A DNA stretch of 64,000 nucleotides from Artemisia argyi (taxonomy: Eukaryota > Streptophyta > Magnoliopsida > Asterales > Asteraceae). Of this stretch, positions 64,000 to 64,000 are shown piece by piece. The notes beneath the pieces were generated by a model. That model saw only the letters and a program-made list of their open reading frames with translations, did not search any database and was not told the DNA's origin. Every line of letters begins with the position of its first letter. The first letter of the stretch is position 1. Where the stretch lies: the NCBI GenBank assembly GCA_030686995.1, contig CM060691.1:87603055-87667054 (forward strand), given 5' to 3'. The translations under genes and the position numbers were made by a program.

Positions 64000-64000
64000 A

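Larger units (their letters stand above)
59239..64000 (-). mobile_element. COP: SIRE/Maximus-like Ty1/copia element, partial
   Basis: Minus-strand element with its 3' LTR at 59239-60570, a PPT, an extra ORF and the C-terminal end of pol running off the window. The order RT-RNase H-extra ORF-PPT(AAAAAGGGGGAGAT)-LTR(TGTTGACA) is characteristic of the SIRE/Maximus lineage. Pol has two frameshifts and a stop, so it is inactive. Its 5' half and target duplication are outside the window. Confidence 0.9.

Overview
The window is a stack of nested transposable elements from a plant nuclear genome. No ordinary host gene is visible. Large Ty3/gypsy and Ty1/copia elements, tRNA-Asp and tRNA-iMet primer sites and a CACTA transposon point to an angiosperm. 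The gag of the element at 26148-34725 resembles Tekay/Del-type gags that I associate with Asteraceae. That family assignment is a weak inference.

The backbone is one decayed CACTA DNA transposon. Its visible parts are 19057-26147, 34726-35238 and 56827-59238. It carries a minus-strand Ptta/En-Spm-type gene (19057-20583), a plus-strand TNP2-type transposase gene in three pieces, and a subterminal array of 181-bp repeats (57480-58870). Neither CACTA terminus is in the window. Four insertions split it. (1) A1, minus strand, <1-19056, is a non-autonomous gag-pro LTR element inserted in the Ptta gene. (2) TRG, plus strand, 26148-34725, is a gag-only element with LTRs of about 3.2 kb inserted in TNP2 (TSD TATAT). 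(3) A2, plus strand, 35239-56825, is inserted in the TNP2 C-terminal region. (4) COP, minus strand, 59239->64000, is a SIRE/Maximus-like Ty1/copia element inserted in the subterminal array.

Two of these carry second-level insertions. ATH (6017-17423, plus strand, TSD GGTGG) is an Athila-like Ty3/gypsy element with gag-PR-RT-RNaseH-INT, inserted in the A1 gag. A3 (41787-55725, minus strand, TSD GACGG) lies in the 3' LTR of A2. It has three LTRs and two internal regions, which is the expected product of unequal recombination. A1, A2 and A3 belong to one family, so that family has entered this transposon three times, once into its own kind.

Family A encodes gag and a protease-like tail but no RT or integrase. 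It shares with ATH a tRNA-Asp primer site, a post-CDS motif around GGGAGGCAACCC and hairpin-plus-polypurine modules, so trans-mobilisation by an Athila-like partner is plausible (inference). The main observations are: sequence in family-A LTRs complementary to the 5' half of the primer tRNA-Asp; arrays of the palindrome TGACGSCGTCA just upstream of the LTR TATA box; an apparent second copy of the COP LTR promoter in front of its extra ORF; and a protease whose catalytic triad is Asp-Pro-Arg in A2 and A3. All alignments, identities and counts were read by eye.
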